Assembly: GCA_039180875.1 (NCBI GenBank)
Contig: JBCDCY010000013.1
Coordinates: 1 to 64,000 of the forward strand
Direction of reading: 5' to 3'
Source: JBCDCY01 sp039180875
GTDB taxonomy: Bacteria; Pseudomonadota; Alphaproteobacteria; Rhodobacterales; Rhodobacteraceae
DNA: 64,000 nucleotides
Below are positions 52,800-62,108 of the stretch, piece after piece. The notes below the pieces were generated by a model that saw nothing but the letters and a program-made list of their open reading frames with translations, was not told the origin of the DNA and did not search any database. The translations under genes and the position numbers were made by a program. Position 1 is the first letter of the stretch; each line of letters starts with the position of its first letter.

Positions 52800-53802
52800 C
52801 GCCCGTCCGATCCACCTCCGGCCGGTCCTGGGGGGCGAGGCGGAATTGCTCGGCCAGCCAGGGATAGCGGGCGACCGTCGGGTCGATCACCAGGCGCAGG
52901 ATCGCCCTGCGGGCGGTTCTGACGGCGATCTCCACCACGCCCTCCGGCACCCCCTCCCGGGCGAAGAGCGAGACGTCGCGGGCGAAGGCGCTGCCGGGGA
53001 ACGGCATGACCCGCAGCGCACCGTGATAGCGCTGCGCCCGGGCGAAGCTGAGCGCGGTGGTCACGGTCCAGCCGCAGCCCGCGGCGACCAGGGAGAGGAT
53101 GATGTGCGTCGTCTCGAACTCCATGCGTTGGGCAAAGCGCACGTCCATCCGCCGCAGCTGAGCCTCGATCCGGCGGCCGAGCAGCTGTCGGCCGCTATAG
53201 CGCAGGAACGGCAGCTGATCGCCGCCCGCCATCAGCTCGGCCGGGTCGGCGGGCGCTGCCCCCTCGAAGGCCGGCAAGAGGAGGACGAAGGGATCGCGGA
53301 GCAGCGGGATCTCGACGATGCCGCCCATGTCGACATCGGTGGTCGTGGCGATGCCGATGTCGATCTGGTCGGCCTGCAGCAGCTCCAGGATCTCGTGGGT
53401 CGGGCGGGAGTGGAAGGAGAAATCGCAGTGCGGTGCACCGCGGATCAGCTCTTGCGCCAAAGCGGGGCCGACATCGGCGTCGAAATCGTCGATCGAGGCG
53501 ATGCGCAGCCGACGGACTAGCGAAGCCAGGTCGTCCGACCAGATCTCGGCAAAGCCCTTGCGCAGGCTGGTCATCGCCTCCTCGACCCGGTTGCGCAGCA
53601 CCTCGCCCGCCGGCGTGACCTGCAAAGGTCGGCGACCATGGTCGAACAGCGCGAGGCCGACCGACCGCTCAAGCTCCGAGAGATGATGGGAGGCGGTGCT
53701 GATCGAGATGCCGAGGTCGCGGGCCGCATCGCGGAGCGCGCCGCTGCGCGCCACGGCCAGGAAGACCTCGAGCGCTTTCAGACTGATCTTGGTGCGCTCC
53801 AT
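52774..53802 (-). CDS. LysR-family transcriptional regulator
   Basis: A 342-aa regulator. The N-terminal winged HTH is SLKALEVFLAVARSGALRDAARDLGISISTASHHLSELERSVGLALFDHGRRPLQVTPAG, with a conserved LysR shape. The effector domain covers the rest (RLRIASIDDFDADVG, DIGIATTTDVD, HIILSLVAAGCGWTVTTALS). The start at 53802 gives the normal N-terminal length. It is convergent with the MttB-family gene and transcribed away from the end of the aminotransferase operon. It may control either; LysR proteins usually act on divergent neighbours, none of which is obvious here. Confidence 0.88.
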   Translation of the reverse strand: MERTKISLKALEVFLAVARSGALRDAARDLGISISTASHHLSELERSVGLALFDHGRRPLQVTPAGEVLRNRVEEAMTSLRKGFAEIWSDDLASLVRRLRIASIDDFDADVGPALAQELIRGAPHCDFSFHSRPTHEILELLQADQIDIGIATTTDVDMGGIVEIPLLRDPFVLLLPAFEGAAPADPAELMAGGDQLPFLRYSGRQLLGRRIEAQLRRMDVRFAQRMEFETTHIILSLVAAGCGWTVTTALSFARAQRYHGALRVMPFPGSAFARDVSLFAREGVPEGVVEIAVRTARRAILRLVIDPTVARYPWLAEQFRLAPQDRPEVDRTGARGSGTAT

Positions 53803-53919
53803 CCGCCCCGGCGGCCCCCGCAGTTTCGGCTTTTTCCAAACCACAGCCTAGCGCTGCGTCGATCCGGCCGGGAGGGAAAACGGTTCCTTGACCGCAAGGA
53901 CGTCCGTCGGGGCGGCCCC

Positions 53920-55209
53920 TCAGCCCCGTGCGGCCATGACGTCCGCGACCTTGGCGGCGGCCAGGCCGCACGCCTCCTCCGTCAGCGCGAGCTCAGCGTC
54001 GCGGAGGGCGAGGGAGGGATAGAGCTTCGACGGCGACTTCAGGATCCCGGCGGTGCGGAGCGTCGTGTTCCAGGCCGCATCCAATGCCGGCTCGTCGTGC
54101 TTGGCACTGCGATAGTCCACGCAGTCCCGGCCTGTGAAGTACACGTCGAAGAGGGTCGGGTCGCCGCAAAGGCGGTGCGGTGCACCGACCGCGCGCAACG
54201 CCGCGCCGATCATCTCCATCAGCCGTTGCCCCAGGCCCCGAAGGGTCTCGTACTGCCCGGGACGGCGCAGGATCTCCAAGGTCTTCAGGCCGGCGGCGGC
54301 GGCAACGGGATTGCCCGAAAGCGTGCCGAGCTGCATCAACCAGCCGTCCTGGCCGACCTTGGCCTTGTCGAAATGCGCCATGATCTCGGCCGATCCGCCG
54401 ATCGCGGCCAGGGGAAAGCCGCCGCCGATCACCTTGCCGAGCGTGCAGATATCGGGGACCACGCCGTAGCGTTCCTGCGCACCGCCATAGGCCAGGCGAA
54501 AGCCGGTGACGATCTCATCGAAGATCAGCAGCACCCCGTGGCGGTCGCACAGCGCGCGCAGCCCGGCCAGGAACCCGGGCGCGGCGGGCACGACGCGCTG
54601 CAGCGGCTCCACCATCACCCCGGCGATATCGTCATGTTCGGCGAGCAGCGAGGCGACGGCGTCGAGGTCGTTGAACGGCGCGATCAACACGTCGTCGGCC
54701 ACGCTGGCCGGAATGCCGGCGCTGTCGGGCACCGCGCGGGGGAAATTGACCTCCCGCGTCGGGGCGAGGCTCATCTGCGCCTCGGCGCACATGCCGTGAT
54801 AGCCGCCCTCGAACTTCACGAGCTTGGGCTTGCCGGTATGGGCCCGGGCGAGGCGGATCGCGTACATATCGGCCTCGCCGCCCGAAGTCAGAAAGCGGAT
54901 CTGCGCGCACGCAGGCACCGCCTCGACGATCGTCTGCGCCAGCTCTATGCCCTTGGTGTTGTTGGTGAAAAACGTCATGCCATGGGGCAGTTGGGCGTAG
55001 ACCGCCTCCAGCACCTCGGGATGGCCGTGGCCGAGCAGCATCGGGCCGGAGCCGATCAGGTAGTCGACATACCGCTTGCCCTCGGCGTCCCAGACATAGG
55101 CGCCCTCACCCCGTTCGACGATCATTTCGGGGTCGAAATTGCCGAAGCCACCGCCGGGCAGAACTTCTTGCGCACGGTCGATCCATTCGGCTTGGGTGCG
55201 CAGCTTCAT
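53920..55209 (-). CDS. PLP-dependent aminotransferase, GSAM/class III type
   Basis: A 429-aa class III aminotransferase resembling glutamate-1-semialdehyde 2,1-aminomutase. It has SGPMLLGHGHPEVLEAV, FLTSGGEADMYAIRLARAHTG, FEGGYHGM, LLIFDEIVTGFRLAYGG with the cofactor-ring Asp and CTLGKVIGGGFPLAAIGG with the PLP lysine. It is not likely to be HemL itself, given its position as the last gene of a catabolic operon. I infer transamination or racemisation of an amino-acid product. It starts four bases after the first enolase-superfamily gene, with GGAG upstream. Confidence 0.85.
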   Translation of the reverse strand: MKLRTQAEWIDRAQEVLPGGGFGNFDPEMIVERGEGAYVWDAEGKRYVDYLIGSGPMLLGHGHPEVLEAVYAQLPHGMTFFTNNTKGIELAQTIVEAVPACAQIRFLTSGGEADMYAIRLARAHTGKPKLVKFEGGYHGMCAEAQMSLAPTREVNFPRAVPDSAGIPASVADDVLIAPFNDLDAVASLLAEHDDIAGVMVEPLQRVVPAAPGFLAGLRALCDRHGVLLIFDEIVTGFRLAYGGAQERYGVVPDICTLGKVIGGGFPLAAIGGSAEIMAHFDKAKVGQDGWLMQLGTLSGNPVAAAAGLKTLEILRRPGQYETLRGLGQRLMEMIGAALRAVGAPHRLCGDPTLFDVYFTGRDCVDYRSAKHDEPALDAAWNTTLRTAGILKSPSKLYPSLALRDAELALTEEACGLAAAKVADVMAARG

Positions 55210-55213
55210 GGGG

Positions 55214-56317
55214 TTACTCCCAGATATGGTCGGGTGGGCCGAGGGCGGCGGCGTCGACCTCGATGCCCAGGCCCGGGCCTGTGGGTGGGGCGATCCGGCC
55301 TGCATCGCGGGTCGGCGCATCGGGGGCGAGGCGCGGCGCGACATAGCCCGACAGATCGCAGGTGTTCAGCACATAGCTGGGCGCGGTCGCGGCGGCCAGA
55401 TGGAGGGCTGCGGCGGTGGCGATATCGCTGCCCCAGGTGTCTTCGATGCACATCCGCGCGCCCAGATGTAGGCACAGATCCCGCGCCCGCCGCGTCGCAC
55501 TCAGCCCGCCGAATTTGCTGAGTTTCAGCGCCACCGCGTCCATGCAGCCGCGCGCATGTGCTTCCAGAAGACTGGTGGTGTCATGCGCGACTTCATCAAG
55601 CTTCATCGGCAGACCGGTCGCCGCGCGCACCCGGGCGCAGTCGGCGATCGAGGGGCAGGGCTGTTCCAGCATCACGTCCAGATGCGCCACCGCGCGCCCG
55701 ACCCGGGTTGCCTCAAGCGAGGTCGCGCCGCAATTCCAATCGCCATAGACCAGCGGGCCCGGGCCCACCGCCTCGCGCACCTTCGCCAGCCGCTCCACAT
55801 CCACCTGCCAATCATCCCCCGCGCCCAGCTTGGCCTGAAACTGCGTGATCCCGCGGGCCTGCGCGTCCAGGGCGATGCGCGCCATCTCCTCTGGCGCGAT
55901 GCAGGTGATCGAGTGATAGAGCGGCAGCGTCTCCACCCGCTGCCCGCCCAGCAAGGCGCTCAACGGCAAGCCCGCCGCCCGGCCGGTGATGTCCCACAGC
56001 GCGATGTCGAGCGCGGATTTGGCATAGCGGTGGCCCTGCAGATGCGTCTCCGCAAGCGCCACCAGCGCCTCCGCGCCCAGCGGGTCGGCGCCGATCAGCA
56101 CCGGCGCCAGGGCCTCCAAGGCCGGCGCCACGCCGCCGGCATAGGCCGGCAGGTAATGCGGGATCGGGCAGACCTCGCCCCAGCCGCTGATACCGCTGTC
56201 GGTGTCGACGCGCAGGACAACCGTATCGACCGTGGCGCAGGTCTTGCCGGACGCCATGTAGTAGGTCTGGTGGCTGATCAGCGGCACGTGCCACAGCGAC
56301 AGGCGGGTGACTTTCAT
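55214..56317 (-). CDS. Mandelate racemase/muconate lactonizing enzyme family, paralogue A
   Basis: A 367-aa enolase-superfamily protein. By residue count it has K163 (FQAKLG) at strand 2, metal ligands D193 (YGDWNCG), E218 (LEQPC) and D241 (KLDEV), and K265 (LKLSKFGG) at strand 6. Two lysines facing each other is the layout of MLE-subgroup racemases and epimerases, including the betaine epimerase HpbD and dipeptide epimerases. It differs from its two neighbours in DWNCG instead of D[VA]N[RQ]GW. Start 56317 overlaps the stop of paralogue B (ATGA). Reaction probably alpha-proton abstraction from an amino-acid or betaine carboxylate. Confidence 0.88.
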   Translation of the reverse strand: MKVTRLSLWHVPLISHQTYYMASGKTCATVDTVVLRVDTDSGISGWGEVCPIPHYLPAYAGGVAPALEALAPVLIGADPLGAEALVALAETHLQGHRYAKSALDIALWDITGRAAGLPLSALLGGQRVETLPLYHSITCIAPEEMARIALDAQARGITQFQAKLGAGDDWQVDVERLAKVREAVGPGPLVYGDWNCGATSLEATRVGRAVAHLDVMLEQPCPSIADCARVRAATGLPMKLDEVAHDTTSLLEAHARGCMDAVALKLSKFGGLSATRRARDLCLHLGARMCIEDTWGSDIATAAALHLAAATAPSYVLNTCDLSGYVAPRLAPDAPTRDAGRIAPPTGPGLGIEVDAAALGPPDHIWE

Positions 56318-57420
56318 GCGTAGACCGCCACCGGATCGCCCAGCGCATCCTCGTCGGGGTGAACGCCGAGGCCCGGCGCCTCTGGCAGGTGCAGATGGCC
56401 GTTGCGGTTGCGCGGGCCGCGGCCGCCCGCGATGTCGCGGGTGATCATATCCTGACAGGCCCAGACCCCGAAGCAATGGGCATCGGGCACGGTCGCTGCG
56501 AGGTGCAGCGCCTCGGCGTCGGCCAGCACCGAGCCGCCGGTCGCCATCACGAACAGGTCGATGCCATGGACCAGTGCGACGTCGCGGATCCGCGCGGCCT
56601 TGGTCAGACCGCCCACCCGGTTGAGTTTGAGGCCGAAGATCTCGGCGATGCCGTCCCGGGCGATCCGGCAGGCGTCCTGCAACGTCACCAGGGTCTCATC
56701 GACGGAGACCGGGCTGGCGTGCTTGCCGGCGATGGCGGCGATGTCGTCGAGCGTCTCGCAAGGCTGCTCGAACATCACGCCCAGGTCCGCGCAGGCCGAC
56801 ATGACGCGGAGCGCCTGCTGCCGGCTCCAACCTCGGTTGACGTCGTAAAGCATCAGCTCGCCGGGCTTGCGCATCGCCTCCACATCGCGGATGCGGGTGA
56901 TGTCGCGCTCCACGTCCCCGCCGATCTTCACGGAATGGGCGACGTAGCCGCGGGCGCGGTAGCGCTCGATCACCTCGCGCGTCTCGTCCACCGTCTTCGC
57001 CCCGACGGAGGAGGTGATCGGCCGCGGCGTGCGGGAACCGCCGCCCAACAGGTCGGCGATCGGCAGCCCGGCGGCCTGGCCGGCGATGTCCCAGCAGGCC
57101 ATGTCGATCGGCCCCTTGGCGTAGAGATGGCCCGGCAGGGCAAGGTCCATCGCCCGCTCGACCTCCAGCACCCGGCGCGGGTCGAGGCCGATCATGAAGG
57201 GCGCCATAGTCTCGATCCCCGCCCGGATGCCCGGGCCATGCGCGGGGACATAGGTATGACCCCAGGGCGTGCCCTCGCCCCAGCCGGTGAGGCCGGCATC
57301 GGTCTCGATCTTGACCAGCGTGGCGTCCAGCACCTCGAACTTCAGCCGCCCGCCGGACAGCCAATAGGGATGCTCCAAGGGCAGATCGACCCGATAGACG
57401 AAGATCTCGGTGATCTTCAT
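56314..57420 (-). CDS. Mandelate racemase/muconate lactonizing enzyme family, paralogue B
   Basis: A 368-aa enolase-superfamily protein with K165 (HSVKIG), D193 (YDVNRGW), E218 (FEQPC), D241 (VDETL) and K265 (LKLNRVGG). Near strand 8 it has MATGGSV where paralogues A and C have EDTWG. That part contributes to substrate binding, so this copy probably differs in specificity. Length and residue numbering match the other two, so all three descend from one ancestor. It overlaps both neighbours by four bases (ATGA at each junction). Epimerase or racemase activity is inferred. Confidence 0.88.
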   Translation of the reverse strand: MKITEIFVYRVDLPLEHPYWLSGGRLKFEVLDATLVKIETDAGLTGWGEGTPWGHTYVPAHGPGIRAGIETMAPFMIGLDPRRVLEVERAMDLALPGHLYAKGPIDMACWDIAGQAAGLPIADLLGGGSRTPRPITSSVGAKTVDETREVIERYRARGYVAHSVKIGGDVERDITRIRDVEAMRKPGELMLYDVNRGWSRQQALRVMSACADLGVMFEQPCETLDDIAAIAGKHASPVSVDETLVTLQDACRIARDGIAEIFGLKLNRVGGLTKAARIRDVALVHGIDLFVMATGGSVLADAEALHLAATVPDAHCFGVWACQDMITRDIAGGRGPRNRNGHLHLPEAPGLGVHPDEDALGDPVAVYA

Positions 57421-58523
57421 TGCCGATACTCAGCGACCGGATTGCCCAGGCTTTCGAAATCCGCCACCACGCCTAGACCTGGCAGATCGGGCGCGTGGAG
57501 CCGGCCGTCGCACGCCGCGGCGCCGCCTCGGCCTGTGGAGCGGGTGTTGTAGTTCATCAAATCGGTGGTGTTCTGGAGGTACTCGCGTGGGGTAGAGGCG
57601 GCGAAATGCGCCACCACCGTTGTGGTTATCTCACCGCCCCAGGTGTCTTCGCAGACCACGGGGATGCGATTTTCCACCAGAAAGTCGCGCACTCGGCGCG
57701 CTTTGGACAAACCGCCGAGATTCGAGATCTTCAGGCAGCAGATCTCCGCCCCGCGATCGGCGACGATCCGCTGCGCCATCGCCATGCCGGTGAGGCATTC
57801 GTCAAGCTTCAGCGGCTGGTCCGCCACCCGGCGCACCTGCTGGCATTCCGCATAGCTGCGGCAGGGCTGTTCCAGGATGTAATCCAGATCCCGCGTCGCG
57901 CGGGCCACGCGGATGGCGTTGTCCACGCGCCAGCCCTGGTTCGCGTCCGCCATCGCCGTCTCGCCCGGTTCCAGCAGCGCTATGCTCTGGCGGATGCGGT
58001 CGATGTCCCCCGCCCAATCGCCGCCGACCTTGATCTGAAACTGTCGGTAGCCCTGATCGCGATAGCGCGCCATCTCGGCCAGCGTGTCGGCGGCCGTCTT
58101 TTGCGGCGCGACCCGGTACATCGGCGCGCCGTCGGTAAGCTTGCCGCCCAGCAGCATCCAGACCGGCTGATCGCACGCCTTGCCTAGGATGTCCCAACAG
58201 GCGGCATCGAAGGGCGCCTTCGCATAGCCGTGGCCCTGCACCGCATGGTCCATGATCCGCTCGACCCCGGCGACCTGACGCGGGTCCGCGCCCAGCATCT
58301 GCGGCGCGACCAGCCGCGCCAGCGCCTCCACCCCTTCGGAATGGGCAATCATGTAGTTCTCACCGCAGGGTGTGAACTCCCCGCAGCCCTGCAGTCCCGC
58401 ATCTGTGTCGATCACCACGACGCTCGCCACGGCGCTTTCGATGGTGTTGCCCGCGCCCCAGCCGTAGCTGCCGCCGACATAGGGAAGCCGGGTCTTGTAC
58501 ACGCGGATACGCGTGATCTTCAT
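57417..58523 (-). CDS. Mandelate racemase/muconate lactonizing enzyme family, paralogue C
   Basis: A 368-aa enolase-superfamily protein with K165 (FQIKVG), D193 (ADANQGW), E218 (LEQPC), D241 (KLDECL), K265 (LKISNLGG) and EDTWGGE near strand 8. The capping domain at the N-terminus carries GAGNTIESAVASVVVIDTDAGLQGCGE. All catalytic positions expected for an MLE-type racemase/epimerase are present. It overlaps the MDR dehydrogenase upstream and paralogue B downstream by four bases each. It is closer in motif to A than to B. Confidence 0.88.
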   Translation of the reverse strand: MKITRIRVYKTRLPYVGGSYGWGAGNTIESAVASVVVIDTDAGLQGCGEFTPCGENYMIAHSEGVEALARLVAPQMLGADPRQVAGVERIMDHAVQGHGYAKAPFDAACWDILGKACDQPVWMLLGGKLTDGAPMYRVAPQKTAADTLAEMARYRDQGYRQFQIKVGGDWAGDIDRIRQSIALLEPGETAMADANQGWRVDNAIRVARATRDLDYILEQPCRSYAECQQVRRVADQPLKLDECLTGMAMAQRIVADRGAEICCLKISNLGGLSKARRVRDFLVENRIPVVCEDTWGGEITTTVVAHFAASTPREYLQNTTDLMNYNTRSTGRGGAAACDGRLHAPDLPGLGVVADFESLGNPVAEYRQ

Positions 58524-59602
58524 GGGGTGACCACGATGTTGCCGGTGTGGTCCTTGGCGATAAAGGCGGCCTGCGCGGCGTGCAGGTCGCGGAGCGGGTA
58601 GGTGGCGGCGAGCGCCGGGCGAACGGCGCCGGCCTCGATATAGCGGACCAGGTTTTGCGTCACTTCCGGAGCGATCACCGTGGAGCCGATGAAGGTCAGA
58701 TCGCGCAGGTAAAATGTGCGCAGATCCAGTTCCACCATCGGCCCGGCAATCGCGCCAGAGCAGGTGTAGCGCCCGCCGCGTTCCAGAATGTCGATCAGCG
58801 TCGGCCAGTAGGGGCTGCCGACGACATCGGCGACCACTGTGACTTTCGCATCGCCCAAGGCGGCGCGCAGGTTCTCGGGCGCGCGGGGCAGGATCCGGTC
58901 GGGGCCAAAGGCGGCGACGGCGGCGTGCTTGGCCTCCGAGGCCATCGCGATCACCCGCGCGCCGCGGCGTTTGGCCAGTTGCACCAACGCCCCGCCGACA
59001 CCGCCGGAGGCGCCGGTCACCAGCACCGTATCCGCCGCGCCCACCACGGCCCGGGTCAGCATCCCCTCGGCGGTGGAATAGGAACAGGAAAACGTCGCCA
59101 GTTCCGCATCCGACAGATCGCTGTGCACGGCCAAGGCGTTCTGCGCCGGGATCGTGGTGTATTCGGCAAAGCCGCCATCGCGTTCCGAGCCGAGATAACC
59201 GGTTTTGTTGATATTCTCCGGCGCGTCGGGGTCGCGCAGCCAGTTGTCGGTGATCACCCGCTCGCCGATCCGGGCCGCGTCGACGCCGTCGCCCACCGCC
59301 GCGATCTCTCCACAGACATCGGCGCCTTGGATGCGGGGAAAGGAGATCGGCGCCGCGCCCCAGGTCGGGTCCTCATCGTGCACGGTCTCATAGGCGCCGC
59401 CGGTCGTCGGCGCGGTCACCGCCTTGGAGTACCAGCCCGAACGCGTGTTGACGTCGGTATTGTTCAGCCCGCAGGCGCGCACGCGGATCAGCACCTCGCC
59501 CGGGGCGGGGTCGGGGCGCGGCCAATCCTCGTGCCAGACCATCTGGTCCATGTCGCCATGGCCCATGGTCACCATGGCGCGCATCGTCTTGGGCAGGGTC
59601 AT
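58520..59602 (-). CDS. MDR-superfamily alcohol dehydrogenase/quinone reductase
   Basis: A 360-aa medium-chain dehydrogenase. GADVCGEIAAVGDGVDAARIGERV, GGFAEYTTIPAQNA, the cofactor loop VTGASGGVGGALVQLAKRRGARVIA and GRYTCSGAIAGP are typical of the zinc-independent quinone-oxidoreductase branch, although a structural/catalytic zinc cannot be excluded. It probably oxidises or reduces an intermediate of the operon's pathway with NAD(P). It overlaps the FAD-GcvT gene upstream and paralogue C downstream by four bases, so its synthesis is coupled to both. Confidence 0.85.
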   Translation of the reverse strand: MTLPKTMRAMVTMGHGDMDQMVWHEDWPRPDPAPGEVLIRVRACGLNNTDVNTRSGWYSKAVTAPTTGGAYETVHDEDPTWGAAPISFPRIQGADVCGEIAAVGDGVDAARIGERVITDNWLRDPDAPENINKTGYLGSERDGGFAEYTTIPAQNALAVHSDLSDAELATFSCSYSTAEGMLTRAVVGAADTVLVTGASGGVGGALVQLAKRRGARVIAMASEAKHAAVAAFGPDRILPRAPENLRAALGDAKVTVVADVVGSPYWPTLIDILERGGRYTCSGAIAGPMVELDLRTFYLRDLTFIGSTVIAPEVTQNLVRYIEAGAVRPALAATYPLRDLHAAQAAFIAKDHTGNIVVTP

Positions 59603-62049
59603 TGGGCGGGTTCTGCCACGGCATCGGCGCGCGGGCGCAGGCTATCGGGGTCATAGGCCGGGGCGCCGAGGACGCGCGCCGGGCGCGGGGCGCCGTGGAT
59701 CACGACCTGTAGCGCGGTGCCTGGGGCGGCCGCGGCTGGGGCGATGTAGGCGAAGGCCAGGATCTTGCCGACCGTGGGCCCGAAGGCGACCGAGGCGGTG
59801 GAGCCGACGACTCGGCCGCCCCACAGCACCGCCTCCCCACCATGGCCGTCGATCTCACCATCGGGTGCGATTTCCAGATAGGCGCAGATCCATTTCGGGT
59901 CGGCATTGAAGGTTTTGTCCGCGCCCAGGAAGGTCTTGTCGCGGCGGGCGAAGCGCAGCACATCGGCCTCGACCAGCGTCACCTCGTTGGTCAACTCGCC
60001 CGCGCCCTTGAACCCCTTCTCCATCCGCATCGCGTTCATCGCGAAGCTGCCATAGTCGCGCAGCCCCAGCGGCGCCCCGGCCTGCCAGAGCGCGGCATAG
60101 ACATCGCGGCAGGCGGCGTTGGGCATGTGGAACTCCCAGCCCAACTCGCCGGCATAGGACATGCGGAAGGCCCAGATCCGATGGCCCGCGATGGCGATTT
60201 CCTGCGCCGAGAGCCAGCGAAACCGGCCATTGTCCAGCGGTGTGTCGGTACAGGCGGCCAGGATTTCTCGCGACCGCGGACCGTTCAGCGCCAGCGCCGC
60301 CCAGCGGTCGGAGAGCGCAGTGACCGTCACCTCCGCCCCGCCCGCGTGCTGTGCCAGATGATCCAGCAACCGCTGTTCAAAGAACGCCGCGCAGACCAGG
60401 TAGAAGCGGTCCTCGCCCAGCCGCACGACGGTTGTCTCCAACTTGATCCGGCCGCGGCGGTTCAGCATATGCGTCAGCGTGATCGAGCCGGTCTTCTGCG
60501 GCATCCGGTTCGCCGTCAGCCGGTCGAGCAGGGCATAGGCGCCGGGCCCCGCGACCTCGACCTTGGTGAAGGCGGTGACGTCCATGATCCCGGCCGCCTC
60601 GCGCACCGCGCGCACCTCCGCCGCGACCATGTCGTCCACGGGCGTGCGGCGAAAGCTGTCATGGTCGCGCTGGTCGATGCCCTTCGCGAACCAACGCGGG
60701 CGCTCGAAGCCATAGACCTCCTCGAAGACCGCGCCCTTGTCGCGCAGCAGATCGTAAAGCGGCGAGGGCTTCACGGGCCGCCCGGCCAGGCGGTTGTAGT
60801 GCGGGAAGGGGATTTCGTGGCGCAGGCAGTAATCCTCCTTCGCCTTCACCACCTGCCAGTCCTTGGTGGCATAGGCGCCGAAGCGGCGCGGGTCGTAGTC
60901 GCGCATGGAGATATCGGCCGCGCCATGCACCATCCAGCGCGCCAATTCGCGGGTCAGCCCCGGCCCCCAGCCGATGCCGATCTGCGTGCCGCAGCAGCAC
61001 CAGTAATTGCGCACCCCCGGCGCCGGTCCGATCAGCGGGTTGCCGTCCGGTGGGTGGCTGATCGCCCCATGCACGTCCCGGGCGATGCCCCGTTCGGCCA
61101 GCACCGGCATCCGGTTCAGGCTTTCGGCCAGCCACGGCATGACCCGGTCATAGTCGGCGTCGAAGAGCTCGTTCTCCGCCTCCCACGGACAGTGATCCTC
61201 CCAGACCGTGTTGGGATTGGCCTTTTCATAGATGCCGATCAGGCCGCGCTTCTGCTCCATCCGGATATAGCCGGAGACCTTGCGGTCATCGCGGATCACC
61301 GGCAGCTCGCGGTCCAGATCGCGGAACTCCGGCACCTCCTCGGTGACGAAGTAATGGTGCGTCATCGAGGTCATGGGCAGCTGCAGCCCCGACCATGCGC
61401 CCATCTGCCGGGCATAGGTGCCGCCGGCATTGACAACGTGCTCGCAGCGGATCGCGCCGCGCTCGGTCTCCACCAGCCAGCCGTCATGCTGCGCGGTGAT
61501 GTTGGTCGCTCGGCAGCGGCGGATAATGCGCACGCCCCTGGCCCGCGCCCCCGCGGCCATCGCCATGGTGACGTTGGTCGGATCCACGTGCCCGTCATCG
61601 GGGGTGTGCAGCGCGCCGAGCACGCCGTCGAGGTTGTAGAACCGGTGCAACTCCGCCACCCGCGCCGGGCCGACCAATTCGATGTTGAACCCCAGTGACC
61701 GCCCCACCGAGAGGGTGTGGCGCAGCCAGTCCATCTCGTCCTCGGTATAGGCCAGCCGGAACGACCCGCAGCCGTGCCAGGTGACCGCCTGACCCGTCTC
61801 CGCCTCCAGCGCTCCGGCATAGAGCCCGATGTTGTAGTCCACGCATTTGCCGAGGCTGAAGGACGAGGTGGAGTGGGTGATCTGCCCTGCCGCGTGCCAG
61901 GTGGAGCCGGAGGTGAGCTCCGCCTTTTCCAGCAGCACCGTCTCCGCCCCCCAGCCCTCATGGGCCAGGTGATAGGCCAGGCCCACGCCCATGATGCCGC
62001 CGCCGACGATGACGACGCGGGCCTCGGCGGGAACGTCTGCTTCGGTCAT
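59599..62049 (-). CDS. FAD-dependent demethylase with GcvT domain (DMGDH-like), copy 2
   Basis: An 816-aa paralogue of the 48671 gene product and first gene of the coupled operon. The DAO domain has RVVIVGGGIMGVGLAYHLAHEG and TSGSTWHAAGQ, with His52 at the covalent-flavin position. The folate-binding GcvT domain has VYGFERPRWFAKG, VAGPGAYALLDRLTANRMP and RMSYAGELGWEFHMPN, then SFAMNAMRMEKGFKGAGELTNE and the GcvT_C barrel. Expected role: oxidative N-demethylation feeding C1 units to tetrahydrofolate. The start 62049 has GAGG upstream; an in-frame TTG at 62064 is possible. It is divergent from the RpiR regulator across 59 bp. Confidence 0.88.
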   Translation of the reverse strand: MTEADVPAEARVVIVGGGIMGVGLAYHLAHEGWGAETVLLEKAELTSGSTWHAAGQITHSTSSFSLGKCVDYNIGLYAGALEAETGQAVTWHGCGSFRLAYTEDEMDWLRHTLSVGRSLGFNIELVGPARVAELHRFYNLDGVLGALHTPDDGHVDPTNVTMAMAAGARARGVRIIRRCRATNITAQHDGWLVETERGAIRCEHVVNAGGTYARQMGAWSGLQLPMTSMTHHYFVTEEVPEFRDLDRELPVIRDDRKVSGYIRMEQKRGLIGIYEKANPNTVWEDHCPWEAENELFDADYDRVMPWLAESLNRMPVLAERGIARDVHGAISHPPDGNPLIGPAPGVRNYWCCCGTQIGIGWGPGLTRELARWMVHGAADISMRDYDPRRFGAYATKDWQVVKAKEDYCLRHEIPFPHYNRLAGRPVKPSPLYDLLRDKGAVFEEVYGFERPRWFAKGIDQRDHDSFRRTPVDDMVAAEVRAVREAAGIMDVTAFTKVEVAGPGAYALLDRLTANRMPQKTGSITLTHMLNRRGRIKLETTVVRLGEDRFYLVCAAFFEQRLLDHLAQHAGGAEVTVTALSDRWAALALNGPRSREILAACTDTPLDNGRFRWLSAQEIAIAGHRIWAFRMSYAGELGWEFHMPNAACRDVYAALWQAGAPLGLRDYGSFAMNAMRMEKGFKGAGELTNEVTLVEADVLRFARRDKTFLGADKTFNADPKWICAYLEIAPDGEIDGHGGEAVLWGGRVVGSTASVAFGPTVGKILAFAYIAPAAAAPGTALQVVIHGAPRPARVLGAPAYDPDSLRPRADAVAEPAQ

Positions 62050-62077
62050 CGCGGCCTCGTGCAAAAAATCCTCGACA

Positions 62078-62106
62078 GGCTAATCGCACGTTCGTACCTT
62101 CGTCAA
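62078..62106 (-). promoter_or_regulatory. Putative promoter of demethylase-racemase operon
   Basis: Minus strand TTGACG (62101-62106), 17-bp spacer, TTAGCC (62078-62083) in the 59-bp divergent region. The -10 is poor, so activator dependence or a different box is possible. The RpiR gene start at 62109 is only three bases away. Confidence 0.35.
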
Positions 62107-62108
62107 TT

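Noticed and set aside
53920..55209. HemL (glutamate-1-semialdehyde aminomutase)
   Set aside because: The fold fits, but its place as last gene of a catabolic operon argues for a different substrate; the symbol was withheld.
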